DNA of 16,965 bases from contig CAKTPR010000045.1 of the NCBI GenBank assembly GCA_934591725.1, positions 1 to 16,965 on the forward strand, given 5' to 3'. The DNA comes from an uncultured Oscillospiraceae bacterium. Its GTDB lineage: Bacteria; Bacillota; Clostridia; Oscillospirales; Oscillospiraceae. The notes beneath the pieces were generated by a model. That model was not told where the DNA came from. It did no database searches and saw nothing but the letters and a program-made list of their open reading frames with translations. Numbering within the stretch: the first letter of the stretch is position 1; every line of letters starts with the position of its first letter. Of the stretch, positions 1-7,682 are shown one piece after another. The translations under genes were made by a program, and so were the position numbers.

Positions 1-167
1 AGAAAGAAATTTCGGATATCCTTTTCTGCTCTCAGCAGGTATACTGCAATTATGAGCTGGGACAACGCGATCTGCCTACATCCGTTCTGATAGACATGGC
101 AAATTACTACTCTGTCTCTATAGATTACATTCTCGGCCAGACCTCAAACCCAAAAAGAAACACATAA
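1..167 (+). CDS. XRE-family helix-turn-helix regulator, C-terminal part (truncated by window edge)
   Basis: The frame read from base 3 ends at a TAA at 165-167. It encodes the second half of a Cro/C1-type HTH domain: the recognition-helix region (ISDILFCSQQVYCNYELGQR), then the usual third/fourth helix pattern LPTSVLIDMANYYSVSIDYILGQT and a short basic tail. This pattern, in which the helix-turn-helix is followed by 'LADYYNVSLDYLLG', is typical of small Firmicute XRE repressors. The N-terminus lies outside the window, so target and partners cannot be judged. The sequence is visibly more AT-rich than the genes that follow. A strong terminator follows directly, so it is not co-transcribed with the sigma-factor operon. 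Confidence 0.85.
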   Translation, partial: KEISDILFCSQQVYCNYELGQRDLPTSVLIDMANYYSVSIDYILGQTSNPKRNT

Positions 168-177
168 GCACACAAGT

Positions 178-204
178 GGAAGGGAAATAATGCCCTTCCT
201 TTTT
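178..204 (+). terminator. Intrinsic terminator of the XRE regulator gene
   Basis: A perfect 7-bp inverted repeat GGAAGGG (178-184) / CCCTTCC (193-199) with an 8-base loop is followed at once by a run of five T (200-204). It starts 11 bases after the regulator's stop codon. Confidence 0.85.
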
Positions 205-212
205 GCACGTCT

Positions 213-240
213 TTGCAGGCACCGCATGAACTGATATAAT
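213..240 (+). promoter_or_regulatory. Probable vegetative promoter of the sigma/anti-sigma/lipoprotein operon
   Basis: TTGCAG (213-218) is separated by 16 bases from a perfect TATAAT (235-240), which is preceded by TG at 232-233 (extended -10, TGATATAAT). Transcription would begin near 247 and give a leader of about 70 bases. The ribosome binding site AAGGGGG (302-308) lies 7 bases before the ATG at 316. The -10 looks like a housekeeping sigma-A element rather than an ECF-type promoter, so the sequence gives no sign of autoregulation from this site. Confidence 0.75.
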
Positions 241-315
241 TTGTTCGTAAAATTTTTCGGCAGCTGCAATCTTTTTCCGCAGAATACGACTTGGTTAGTG
301 TAAGGGGGTTCAGAT

Positions 316-873
316 ATGACAGACACCGCGATCATAGAGCTGTATTTCAGACGCTCGGAGCAGGCGATAGACGAAAGTCAGGCGTCCTACGGCGGCTACT
401 GCTACCGCGTCGCAGACGGCATTCTCCGTGATCCGGGAGACTCCGAGGAGAGCGTGAACGACACATGGCTTGCGGCATGGAACGCCATACCGCCGACGCG
501 CCCGAGCTGCCTCAAGGCCTACTTCGGCACGCTGACCCGCCGTATCTCCGTCGACCGGCTGCGCCGCCGCTCCGCCGCAAAGCGCGGCGGGGGCGAGGCG
601 CTCGTCGCCCTTGAGGAGCTTGCCGAGTGCATCCCCTCGGGCTTCAGCGTGGAGCGGACGATTGAAAACAAGCTGCTGATACAGGCATTCAACTCCTTTC
701 TCGCATCCCAGCCGGAGACAGCGCGGAACCTCTTCGTCGCGCGGTACTGGTACGGCCTGCCGGTGGAGGAGATCGCCGCGAAGCTCGGAATGAAGAAAAA
801 CACGGCGCTGTCCACGCTGCGGCGTATGCGGCTGCAGCTGCGCGGCCGGCTTGAAAAGGAGGGCTTGCAGTGA
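316..873 (+). CDS. ECF-type RNA polymerase sigma-70 family factor
   Basis: 185 aa, the usual length for an extracytoplasmic-function sigma factor, which directs RNA polymerase to a small regulon after an envelope signal. Region 2 spans about residues 20-88. It includes the acidic 'DSEESVNDTWLAAW' core-binding segment (42-55) and the basic region-2.4-like helix TLTRRISVDRLRRR (72-85), expected to contact the -10. A charged linker follows. Region 4 spans about 118-178, with a helix-turn-helix around 'LPVEEIAAKLGMKKNTALSTLRRMR' positions 148-172 that would read the -35. It overlaps the next gene by 4 bases (GTGA), the classic arrangement for a sigma factor coupled to its anti-sigma factor. The regulon is unknown. 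Confidence 0.9.
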   Translation: MTDTAIIELYFRRSEQAIDESQASYGGYCYRVADGILRDPGDSEESVNDTWLAAWNAIPPTRPSCLKAYFGTLTRRISVDRLRRRSAAKRGGGEALVALEELAECIPSGFSVERTIENKLLIQAFNSFLASQPETARNLFVARYWYGLPVEEIAAKLGMKKNTALSTLRRMRLQLRGRLEKEGLQ

Positions 874-1874
874 CGAAAGAACAGTTTTTTGACGCTTTCG
901 GGCAGATAGACGGCGCTTACGTCCTCGCCGCCGGGGACGCGCTGTACGGGAAAGCCGAGACAGCGCACGTCTCATATAAAAAGCTTGTGCGCACGCTCAT
1001 CATCGCGGCGGTCATTGCAGCGCTGCTGACGCTGACGGCGTATGCCGCAGGGTGGTTCGGGCTTGCTGGCAGGGTGATAAACGACCCCGGCGGCAGCGCG
1101 CTCCCCGGCGAGGCAGGAGAGACGGTCGACCGGCTGCGCACGGTACACCACCGGGACTATGTCTCCCTCGGCGGCGTGATAGGCTCGGCAGAGTATCAGG
1201 CGGCAGCTGAATGGCTGGCGTTCAAGGGCGAATACGCCGACAAGAAAACCGCAGAGCAGACAGAGCAGGGGCAGCCTTACTACGAATGGCGCGACCTTGA
1301 ACGCAGCTTCGCGCCTGACGCGGAGACAAAAGAGATATGCCGCCTGTATCAGGTCTGGGACGGGACGATGTGGGCAAAGCTTCAGGAGATCGCCGCCCGG
1401 TACGGGCTGGCGCTGCACACTGAGCGCCGGGCGATCGAGAACGCCGGGGATCAGAGCCGCGAACACGGCGCGTATGAGGATGGGTCGTTTCACATTTCGG
1501 TGTCGGCGGTGGTCGAGCAGAAACGGTATCTGTACGAATTGTATCTTGAAAAGAACGGCTGTCTGCCCTGCGACGATATGACAGCGGGTGCAGCCCGTGA
1601 GTATGAGGAGTGGGAATGCACCACCGGCCGCGGCGATAAGGTCAGCATCGCAGTGCGCGATGTGAGCACGAACGGCGCATGGGCACAATATGAGCTGCTG
1701 GTGTTTTATTCCGGTGACGGCGCTGTGATGACGGTCAGGGCAAGCTATGGCTGTCAGCGCGGGGATAGCGATGAAAAGCTCTTTGCGGAACGGCTCGCGG
1801 ACAGCATAGATTTTTCCGCCGCTGCCGGAGCAGATACACCGGAGGAAGCAGTGTTGATTTTGAGAGGTAACTGA
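870..1874 (+). CDS. Single-pass membrane protein, probable cognate anti-sigma factor
   Basis: 334 aa from a GTG start overlapping the sigma gene stop by 4 bases. A short cytoplasmic N-terminus of about 38 residues (motif 'EQFFDAFGQIDGAYVL', residues 4-19) precedes one transmembrane helix at about 39-60 (LVRTLIIAAVIAALLTLTAY). A roughly 270-residue external domain follows, with mixed alpha/beta character, many Tyr/Trp/Glu residues and no enzymatic motif I recognise. A cytoplasmic segment, one membrane helix and a large outside domain encoded directly after an ECF sigma gene is the standard topology of membrane-bound anti-sigma factors. The short N-terminus lacks an obvious zinc-binding HxxxCxxC anti-sigma motif. 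The role is therefore inferred from context and topology, not from a recognised domain. Confidence 0.7.
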   Translation: MTKEQFFDAFGQIDGAYVLAAGDALYGKAETAHVSYKKLVRTLIIAAVIAALLTLTAYAAGWFGLAGRVINDPGGSALPGEAGETVDRLRTVHHRDYVSLGGVIGSAEYQAAAEWLAFKGEYADKKTAEQTEQGQPYYEWRDLERSFAPDAETKEICRLYQVWDGTMWAKLQEIAARYGLALHTERRAIENAGDQSREHGAYEDGSFHISVSAVVEQKRYLYELYLEKNGCLPCDDMTAGAAREYEEWECTTGRGDKVSIAVRDVSTNGAWAQYELLVFYSGDGAVMTVRASYGCQRGDSDEKLFAERLADSIDFSAAAGADTPEEAVLILRGN

Positions 1875-1875
1875 T

Positions 1876-3327
1876 ATGAAAAAATATATTCCCCTGCTTC
1901 TCTGCTGTGCGGCACTATGGCTGTGCGCCTGCGGCAGTCAGGAGCAGACACCGGAGATGCCCGCCGCGGGCAGTGACACTGAGGCCGCGCGAGCCGTAAA
2001 CGTTGAGTTCACAACTGACGACGGCCAAATTAAAATCAGCATCCATGACGATAATGCAGACGCCATTCCTGCGGCGATGCCGGTGCTTCGGGTGCGGCCA
2101 AAGGTCATCACGTCCGACATGGCGCGGCAGATGGCAGATGGGCTGTTCGGTGAGGCGGAGCTGTTCGAGTACTCCGAGGAGCTGAGTAAGTCAGAGATCG
2201 CGGATATGATCGATGTATATGAATACGTCGTCACCGACGAGAGCATAAAGGCCGACCACGGGGCGGACGCACCGCAGAGCTGGATAGAGAGCGTGCGCGA
2301 TGCGCGGCTCGCGATACTGGAATATTATCGCAATGCCTACGCTATGGCGCGGGATGAGGTCACGCCGAGAGCGTGCGAATGGAAGTTCTATCCGATAGAG
2401 CACTACGCCGTCCACGGCTTTGACTATGCCGGGAACGATCCATACTACACCGGCACTTTCCCTGCGGGCATGTCCGTAGACCTGCGCGCTGTGACGGAGC
2501 TCGGCGGTGTGCCGTATGAGTTCTGGGTCAACAACAATGAGCGGGAGGACTTTCGCAATCACAGTCTCTCGGTCTTTGTGCTCATGCCCGATTCCGGGGG
2601 CACTGCCGAGGAGCGGAAAGTGCAAAAGCGGGAATGGTACATGAGCATGGGGCTATACTCCGACACAGCGGCGGATGAAAGCGCGCTTGACTCGGCCTGC
2701 GCGCAAGCAGTCAAGCTGGCAGATGAAATGGGGCTCGGCGAATGGCGCTTCACCGCCGCGGCAATGGACAGGACAGAGAGCACCGGCGAGGGCTGGCAGA
2801 TAGAAGTGACGGGTATGCCTGTCTATGAGGGGTACCCGGTCAATTGGCAGAGCGCCGTGGGAGTGGACTGCTATCCAGAGAGCCTGACTATACGCATGGC
2901 AAACAGCGGGGTTCTCATTGAGCTGCAATACACTTCGCCGATGGAGATCATGGAGGCAACTGAGCAGGCCGCGGCGCTGAAAACGTGGGAGGATATGGAG
3001 CCTCTCGCGACGCAGGCGATGCGGGAGCTGAGTTGTGAGACGCTGATACCGGGTCTTGCTTCCGAGAAGCAATGGTGGGACAGCATCGGCGCAGTCGTCA
3101 CCGAGGTGCGGCTCGACATCGACAGCGTCTGCGTGGGCTATATACGTGTGCCGTGCGGCGGCGGAGACTTTCTGCTCGTGCCCTCGCTCTCTTTCCCCGG
3201 CAGGCTGAGCGTGACGGGCAGCATCCCCGGTGTGCATGAAAGCCCGATGGAGCTGCTCGACTTGGACAGGGACAGCTATAACGTCTCTCTTGACTTTGAC
3301 CTGCGGGACGGCGGGAGGATAGGATAA
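1876..3327 (+). CDS. Secreted lipoprotein, DUF6034-like
   Basis: 483 aa. The N-terminus is a lipoprotein signal peptide: MKK, a hydrophobic stretch, and a lipobox-like L-C-A-C with the lipidated Cys at residue 19. A Gly/Ser/Gln/Glu-rich tether follows. The mature protein begins with a beta-rich stretch and the segment 'MPVLRVRPKVITSDMARQMA' (70-89). I associate this arrangement, and the placement after a sigma/anti-sigma pair, with the uncharacterised DUF6034 lipoproteins of Clostridia, from memory only. The gene starts one base after the anti-sigma stop codon, with GAGAGGT at 1862-1868 as ribosome binding site, so it belongs to the same operon. A plausible role is an extracellular sensor or effector facing the envelope. 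No catalytic motif was recognised. No convincing terminator was seen after it. Confidence 0.75.
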   Translation: MKKYIPLLLCCAALWLCACGSQEQTPEMPAAGSDTEAARAVNVEFTTDDGQIKISIHDDNADAIPAAMPVLRVRPKVITSDMARQMADGLFGEAELFEYSEELSKSEIADMIDVYEYVVTDESIKADHGADAPQSWIESVRDARLAILEYYRNAYAMARDEVTPRACEWKFYPIEHYAVHGFDYAGNDPYYTGTFPAGMSVDLRAVTELGGVPYEFWVNNNEREDFRNHSLSVFVLMPDSGGTAEERKVQKREWYMSMGLYSDTAADESALDSACAQAVKLADEMGLGEWRFTAAAMDRTESTGEGWQIEVTGMPVYEGYPVNWQSAVGVDCYPESLTIRMANSGVLIELQYTSPMEIMEATEQAAALKTWEDMEPLATQAMRELSCETLIPGLASEKQWWDSIGAVVTEVRLDIDSVCVGYIRVPCGGGDFLLVPSLSFPGRLSVTGSIPGVHESPMELLDLDRDSYNVSLDFDLRDGGRIG

Positions 3328-3374
3328 GGAGTTTTTTTGCGTTCCGCTCCGTATCATCACATTGACGGAAGTAT

Positions 3375-3403
3375 TTGACAACACATACCGAAGGGGATAT
3401 ACT
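3375..3403 (+). promoter_or_regulatory. Strong sigma-A promoter of the O-acyltransferase operon
   Basis: TTGACA (3375-3380, perfect -35), a 17-base spacer and TATACT (3398-3403, five of six matches to the -10). Transcription would begin near 3410. A short inverted repeat TGCCGC (3414-3419) / GCGGCA (3434-3439) lies at the very start of the transcript and could be a 5' hairpin or operator. Confidence 0.85.
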
Positions 3404-3462
3404 GATTACATTATGCCGCATTGACGCAGATACGCGGCACTTTTGTAAGCAGGGGTGTTTTC

Positions 3463-4878
3463 TTGACTTTTTCAAGCCTCACTTTTACCATGCTTTTCTT
3501 CCCCGCGGTGCTGATACTCTACTTTATCTGCACCGATCTGCGGTGGAGAAACGGCGTTCTTCTTGTCGCGTCGCTTATCTTTTACAGCTGGGGCGAACCC
3601 ATATGGGTGCTCGCAATGATCGGCTCGACCGCGATAAACTACGTCGCCGCCATGCTCATCGACAGAGCCTCATCTCCGGGGCTGAGGAAGACGGCGCTCG
3701 TCGTCGGCGCGGCGGCCTCGCTCGCGGTGCTGTTTTATTTTAAGTACGCCGCGTTTCTCGTCAATTCCGTCACTTCCCTCTTCGGCGTCTCCTTCAGCAT
3801 ACCGGTGCTGGAGCTGCCGATAGGCATCTCCTTTTACACCTTTCAGGTGCTGACCTACACGGTGGACGTGTACCGTGACAAAAGCCCCGTGCAGCGCGAC
3901 CCGTTCAAGCTGATGCTCTATGTGAGCTGCTTCCCGCAGCTTATTGCCGGGCCTATCGTGCAGTATTCCGACGTGGCGGTGATGCTCGATGAACGCGAGA
4001 GCACGCTCGAGGGCTTCACCGAAGGCATGAAGCGCTTCGCCGTCGGCCTTTCAAAGAAAGTGCTGCTGGCAAACGTCTGCGGGCTTATCATTGAGGAGCT
4101 GCCCTCGGCCGCAGGAGCGGGCGGGATGTCCGTGCTCGGCGCATGGTATATCTCCGTGCTCTATTCTCTCCAGCTTTATTTTGACTTTTCCGGCTACTCC
4201 GACATGGCGATCGGCATGGGCAGGATTTTCGGCTTTACCTATAAGGAAAACTTCAACTATCCGTACATATCGAAAAGCGCCTCGGAATTCTGGCGCAGGT
4301 GGCACATCTCGCTCGGCAGCTTTTTCCGCGACTATGTGTATATCCCGCTCGGCGGCAACCGGCGCGGCAGGGCGCGCACCGCTCTGAACCTCGCGATAGT
4401 CTGGGCGCTCACCGGGCTCTGGCACGGGGCGAGCTGGAACTTCGTCATATGGGGGCTGTATTACGGGGTGCTCATTATCCTTGAAAAGCTCGTGCCCGCA
4501 GACTTCCTTGAGAAGCTCCCCGGCGCGGTGCAGCATATCGCTGCGCTGTTTCTCATCGTCGTCGGCTGGACGGTATTCTACTATACGGACATGACCTCCC
4601 TCGGAAAGCACCTCGGCGCGATGTTCGGCATAGGCGCGGCGGGGCTGAGCGACCCGGTCACGCTGGCGGTCATACGCAAGTACACGGTGCTGCCGCTCAT
4701 CGCCGCCGCCGCAAGCCTGCCGATTCTGCCGCGGCTCAAGGCGTGGCTTGGGAAGCACGAGAAGCTCGACGGTGCGGCGGATATCGTCTCCCTCGTGTGC
4801 CTTACGGCGCTCATGCTGCTGTCGATGATATTCATCGTCGGGCAGAGCTATAATCCGTTCATTTATTTCCGTTTCTGA
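3463..4878 (+). CDS. MBOAT-family membrane O-acyltransferase (AlgI/DltB/PatA type)
   Basis: 471 aa from a TTG start at 3463. That start follows AGGGGTG (3451-3457) at 5 bases and gives MTFSSLTFTMLFFPAVLILYF, the normal opening of this family; an upstream in-frame TTG at 3421 has no ribosome binding site. About ten hydrophobic segments make it a polytopic membrane protein. Family landmarks: 'PIGISFYTFQ' near 119-128, 'QLYFDFSGYSDMAIGMGR' near 237-254, 'EFWRRWHISLGSFFRDY' near 275-291, and the catalytic 'LWHGASWNF' with its invariant His at 321. MBOAT proteins take acyl groups, usually acetyl, from the cytoplasm and pass them to a partner that modifies a polymer outside the membrane. The DHHW gene 18 bases downstream is that kind of partner. 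The polymer (cell wall glycan, teichoic acid or exopolysaccharide) cannot be told from sequence. Confidence 0.93.
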   Translation: MTFSSLTFTMLFFPAVLILYFICTDLRWRNGVLLVASLIFYSWGEPIWVLAMIGSTAINYVAAMLIDRASSPGLRKTALVVGAAASLAVLFYFKYAAFLVNSVTSLFGVSFSIPVLELPIGISFYTFQVLTYTVDVYRDKSPVQRDPFKLMLYVSCFPQLIAGPIVQYSDVAVMLDERESTLEGFTEGMKRFAVGLSKKVLLANVCGLIIEELPSAAGAGGMSVLGAWYISVLYSLQLYFDFSGYSDMAIGMGRIFGFTYKENFNYPYISKSASEFWRRWHISLGSFFRDYVYIPLGGNRRGRARTALNLAIVWALTGLWHGASWNFVIWGLYYGVLIILEKLVPADFLEKLPGAVQHIAALFLIVVGWTVFYYTDMTSLGKHLGAMFGIGAAGLSDPVTLAVIRKYTVLPLIAAAASLPILPRLKAWLGKHEKLDGAADIVSLVCLTALMLLSMIFIVGQSYNPFIYFRF

Positions 4879-4896
4879 GGGCAAAGGGAATATGCG

Positions 4897-6189
4897 ATGA
4901 AAAATAGACTTGATTTCGTGGTTATATATTTCTGGCTTTTCCTGCTGCTGTGCGCCGGGCTCGGCACGCTGATATTCGCCGATCGCGAAGAGCGCGTCTC
5001 CGAGAGCGAAAAGCGCATGCTTGCGGCTTTCCCCGATACCTCCGCCGAAAGCATTTTCTCCGGCGAGTTCTCCTCAGGCTTTGAAAGCTTCCTGAGCGAC
5101 GGGATATTCCTGCGCGACTCCGTCGCCGGGGCGAGCAAGGACGCACTCGGACTTTTCAGCGCCGCAAGCTATGAGGACACGATGCTCCTCAGCAGCATCT
5201 CCATGGCCGACGAGATAAGCGGCGGCACGGCAGCGCATGATACCGATACCGCCGCCCCGGCGCAGGAGACTCCCTCACAGGAGAGCGGAGATCAGAGCGC
5301 CGCGCAGGCTCCGGGCGATGACGCCTCTGAGGACTACGGCCTGTATATGCTGTGCCCGGACGGGAGCGAAGAGCTGCTTGCCGACGTCAGCGAGATACGC
5401 GTGGGTATGGTCGCGGACGTGCTCAATGAGTACAAAAGCGTTCTCCCGAAGGACGGGCAGGTGTTCTATTCCTGCATCCCCGTGACCAGTTACAGGGACG
5501 TTGTGGTAAAAAGCGGGAAATACACCGGCTGGCACGAGAACTTTGAGGACGCTTTCAACAGTCTGCTCCTGCCGGGGGCGCACATGGTCAGCGCGCCGAA
5601 CGTACTGAACGATCACCTGATGGACGAGCCTCTTTTCTTCCAGGCCGACCACCACTGGACGCCGCTTGCAGCTTCCTATCTGATCGAGCGGATGATGCAG
5701 ATGCAGGGCGTGCCGGTCGTGCCTTATGACGAATACGACTATCTGGTGAGCGGCTTCTACAACATACAGGGTCTCGGCGACCCGATGGATCTGATGTATC
5801 CGCTGCTGCCCGCGCACGGTAACGTCATGCGCAGCGGAACAGAGGGCGAGGACGCGCCGATCATCGTCTATAACAATGAAAGCTACACGGCTTACCTCGC
5901 CGGCGGGAACCACGTGTGGGCAAAATACACCACAGGCTTTGACACCGGCAGAAAAGCCCTCGTCATCGGTGACTCCTTCACCACGGCCTTCATACCGTAC
6001 CTGATGCCATATTACGACGAGGTGCACCGCGCGGACCCGAGATATTACAACAGCGCTCTCAACGGCGGCACTGTTTCGGAGTTGATCGCCCAATACGGGA
6101 TAGACGACGTCTATATCATCCTGTCCTACGACAACGGGATCGATTCCGATATGTCCTCAAAAACCTTGGAGTACCTTCTTTATGGCTGA
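4897..6189 (+). CDS. DHHW-family secreted protein, AlgJ/AlgX-like O-acetyltransferase partner
   Basis: 430 aa. One N-terminal membrane helix (about 8-28) anchors or exports the protein; the remainder would lie outside the cell. The motif D251-H252-H253-W254 ('ADHHWTPLAASYLIERM') names the family and corresponds to the Asp/His part of an SGNH-type active site. 'VIGDSFTTAFIPYL' (356-369) supplies the GDS serine, S360. AlgJ/AlgX-type proteins use this site to acetylate polysaccharide with groups supplied by the MBOAT protein. An acidic, Ala/Ser/Gln-rich, probably disordered insert lies at about 107-146, between the N-terminal helical part and the catalytic fold. The start at 4897 has AAAGGGAA (4883-4890) upstream; the ATG at 4892 is closed at once by a stop. 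The 3' end overlaps the next gene by 8 bases. Confidence 0.9.
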   Translation: MKNRLDFVVIYFWLFLLLCAGLGTLIFADREERVSESEKRMLAAFPDTSAESIFSGEFSSGFESFLSDGIFLRDSVAGASKDALGLFSAASYEDTMLLSSISMADEISGGTAAHDTDTAAPAQETPSQESGDQSAAQAPGDDASEDYGLYMLCPDGSEELLADVSEIRVGMVADVLNEYKSVLPKDGQVFYSCIPVTSYRDVVVKSGKYTGWHENFEDAFNSLLLPGAHMVSAPNVLNDHLMDEPLFFQADHHWTPLAASYLIERMMQMQGVPVVPYDEYDYLVSGFYNIQGLGDPMDLMYPLLPAHGNVMRSGTEGEDAPIIVYNNESYTAYLAGGNHVWAKYTTGFDTGRKALVIGDSFTTAFIPYLMPYYDEVHRADPRYYNSALNGGTVSELIAQYGIDDVYIILSYDNGIDSDMSSKTLEYLLYG

Positions 6190-7633
6190 TAAAAAACAAA
6201 AAAGCGAACCGGAATTTATTCGCGGCACGGTGCTCGCGTCGATACTCCTGCTGCTGATCTTCATCGCGGCAGGGGTGGTATTCGCCCGCAATCCGGATGC
6301 GGTAAGAGGCGCGGCGGTACGGACGCTCTCTGCACTCGGCAACTTCTCCGCCGCGGCGGAGCTTGCCGGGGACATGGACGGCGATGAGGCACGGGCACAG
6401 AGCCTTTACCATGTCGCCGAAAAGATGCTCTCCGGCGGCAGCTTCGAGGAGGCCGCAGAGCTGTTCAAGTCCCTCGGCGAATACTCTGACAGCGCCGAAA
6501 AGTACCTCGAAGCGGAATACGCATACGCCGATAACCTGTACAATGACGGAAGCTATGAGCAGGCCATGGAGGTCTTTTCCGCCGTATCTGCCTACGGCGA
6601 CGCCGCCGAAAGGCAGAAGGCCTGCGTATACGCGATGGCGGCGGAGGCATACGAAAGCGGCGAGTACCTGCGCGCAAGCACTTTGTTTGCCGGGCTTTCG
6701 GACTATGAGGACGCGCAGGAGCGCGCCTATGACGCGGCGCTCAAAATGACAGGCGACGCGGACGCCGCCGCGGTCATCGTCAGCAGCGGCGGGCTCTCCG
6801 CCGAGGCGGCGGAAAAGGCGGCGGATATCGCGATGCTGCGCGGTTCCCTGCCGATCGGGCGGCTTGCCGTGGGCAGCTACCACACGGTGTATATCCGCGA
6901 TGACGGCACTGCCGCCGCCTGCGGGGATAATTCCGACGGACGCTGCGATGTATCCGGCTGGACTGATCTTGTGCAGGTATGCGCGGGTGCGAAGCACACA
7001 GCTGCGCTGCGCGCGGACGGAACCGTCGCCGCCGCGGGCGACAACAGCTACGGCCAGTGCGACGTAGGCGATTGGCGGAACGTCGTCGCCATTGCCGCCG
7101 GGGAATACGACACCGTGGCGCTGCGCGCGGACGGCATCATCGTCTCCTGCGGCTATCACAGTTATGAGACGCTCAAGGGCTCGGATCAGTATAAGCGCAT
7201 CTTTGCCGGGTCTTACGGCTCAGCGGCCGTGAACTCCCTCGGGCAGCTCGTGTCCTCGAACAAGTCGATCACGGCGGAGAACGCACAGCTCCTGCTTGAG
7301 CTGCCCATCGGTACGGGCTGCCATGCGGCGCTCTATGCCGACGGCAGACTTATCTCCGGCGTATTGGGAGACGAAGTCTGGGAGGACATAGTGCAGGCGG
7401 ATATCTCTCCGCGGGCGCTGCTCGCAGTGGATGGGGACGGGAACATCCGCTCCCGCTTCTTCCGCGAGAGCGACAGCGTCGAGTTTCCCGTGAGCGGCAG
7501 AGCCGTTCTCTGCGGAGCGGGCGCGGAGCACTATGTGTTCGTGCTTGAGGACGGGAGCCTTGCTGCTTTCGGCGACAACAGCTTCGGACAATGCGATGTG
7601 CAGGAGCTTGCGCCCAAAGCTGCCAAAGATTAA
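6182..7633 (+). CDS. Membrane-anchored protein with TPR-like repeats and RCC1-type beta-propeller repeats
   Basis: 483 aa, starting 8 bases inside the DHHW gene with GGAG at 6168-6171. A basic N-terminus and one transmembrane helix (about 15-35) put the bulk outside the cell. Residues about 70-190 hold three to four helical repeats of the type 'GSFEEAAELFKSLGEYSDSAEKY', a degenerate TPR-like unit common in Clostridia. Residues about 225-475 hold RCC1-like repeats, with the best units near 226-262, 263-302, 303-340 and 440-475; the recurring pattern is 'GxxHTxALRxDGTVxAxGDNSxGQCDV'. The middle blades (about 330-440) are diverged. Neither part is catalytic; both bind proteins or glycans. Overlap with the acetyltransferase genes suggests a scaffold or substrate-recognition subunit (inference). 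The stop codon abuts the terminator. Confidence 0.88.
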   Translation: MADKKQKSEPEFIRGTVLASILLLLIFIAAGVVFARNPDAVRGAAVRTLSALGNFSAAAELAGDMDGDEARAQSLYHVAEKMLSGGSFEEAAELFKSLGEYSDSAEKYLEAEYAYADNLYNDGSYEQAMEVFSAVSAYGDAAERQKACVYAMAAEAYESGEYLRASTLFAGLSDYEDAQERAYDAALKMTGDADAAAVIVSSGGLSAEAAEKAADIAMLRGSLPIGRLAVGSYHTVYIRDDGTAAACGDNSDGRCDVSGWTDLVQVCAGAKHTAALRADGTVAAAGDNSYGQCDVGDWRNVVAIAAGEYDTVALRADGIIVSCGYHSYETLKGSDQYKRIFAGSYGSAAVNSLGQLVSSNKSITAENAQLLLELPIGTGCHAALYADGRLISGVLGDEVWEDIVQADISPRALLAVDGDGNIRSRFFRESDSVEFPVSGRAVLCGAGAEHYVFVLEDGSLAAFGDNSFGQCDVQELAPKAAKD

Positions 7634-7675
7634 AAAACTCCGGCGGGCAGAAAAATTCTGTCCGCCGGAGTTTTT
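7633..7675. terminator. Bidirectional terminator between the RCC1-protein gene and tadA
   Basis: A 20-base arm (7633-7652) pairs with 7656-7675 around a 3-base AAA loop; the only non-Watson-Crick position is G7647/T7661. The core is CTCCGGCGG/CCGCCGGAG, flanked by A5 on one side and T5 on the other, so it works for both converging transcripts. It begins inside the TAA of the plus-strand gene and ends 8 bases from the tadA stop. Confidence 0.95.
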
Positions 7676-7682
7676 ATCCAAT

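Noticed and set aside
3328..3352. Terminator after the lipoprotein gene, suggested by T7 at 3331-3337
   Set aside because: No GC-rich hairpin precedes the T run; the only complementary arms (GGAG/CTCC) flank the T run instead. Termination there is not supported.
3421..3462. Upstream TTG start for the MBOAT gene
   Set aside because: No ribosome binding site, position only about 11 bases after the predicted transcription start, and the added residues do not match the family N-terminus.
6840..7620. Possible tandem DNA repeats in the RCC1 region
   Set aside because: The similarity is at the protein level (propeller blades); the DNA copies are diverged, so this is not a nucleotide tandem repeat or CRISPR.
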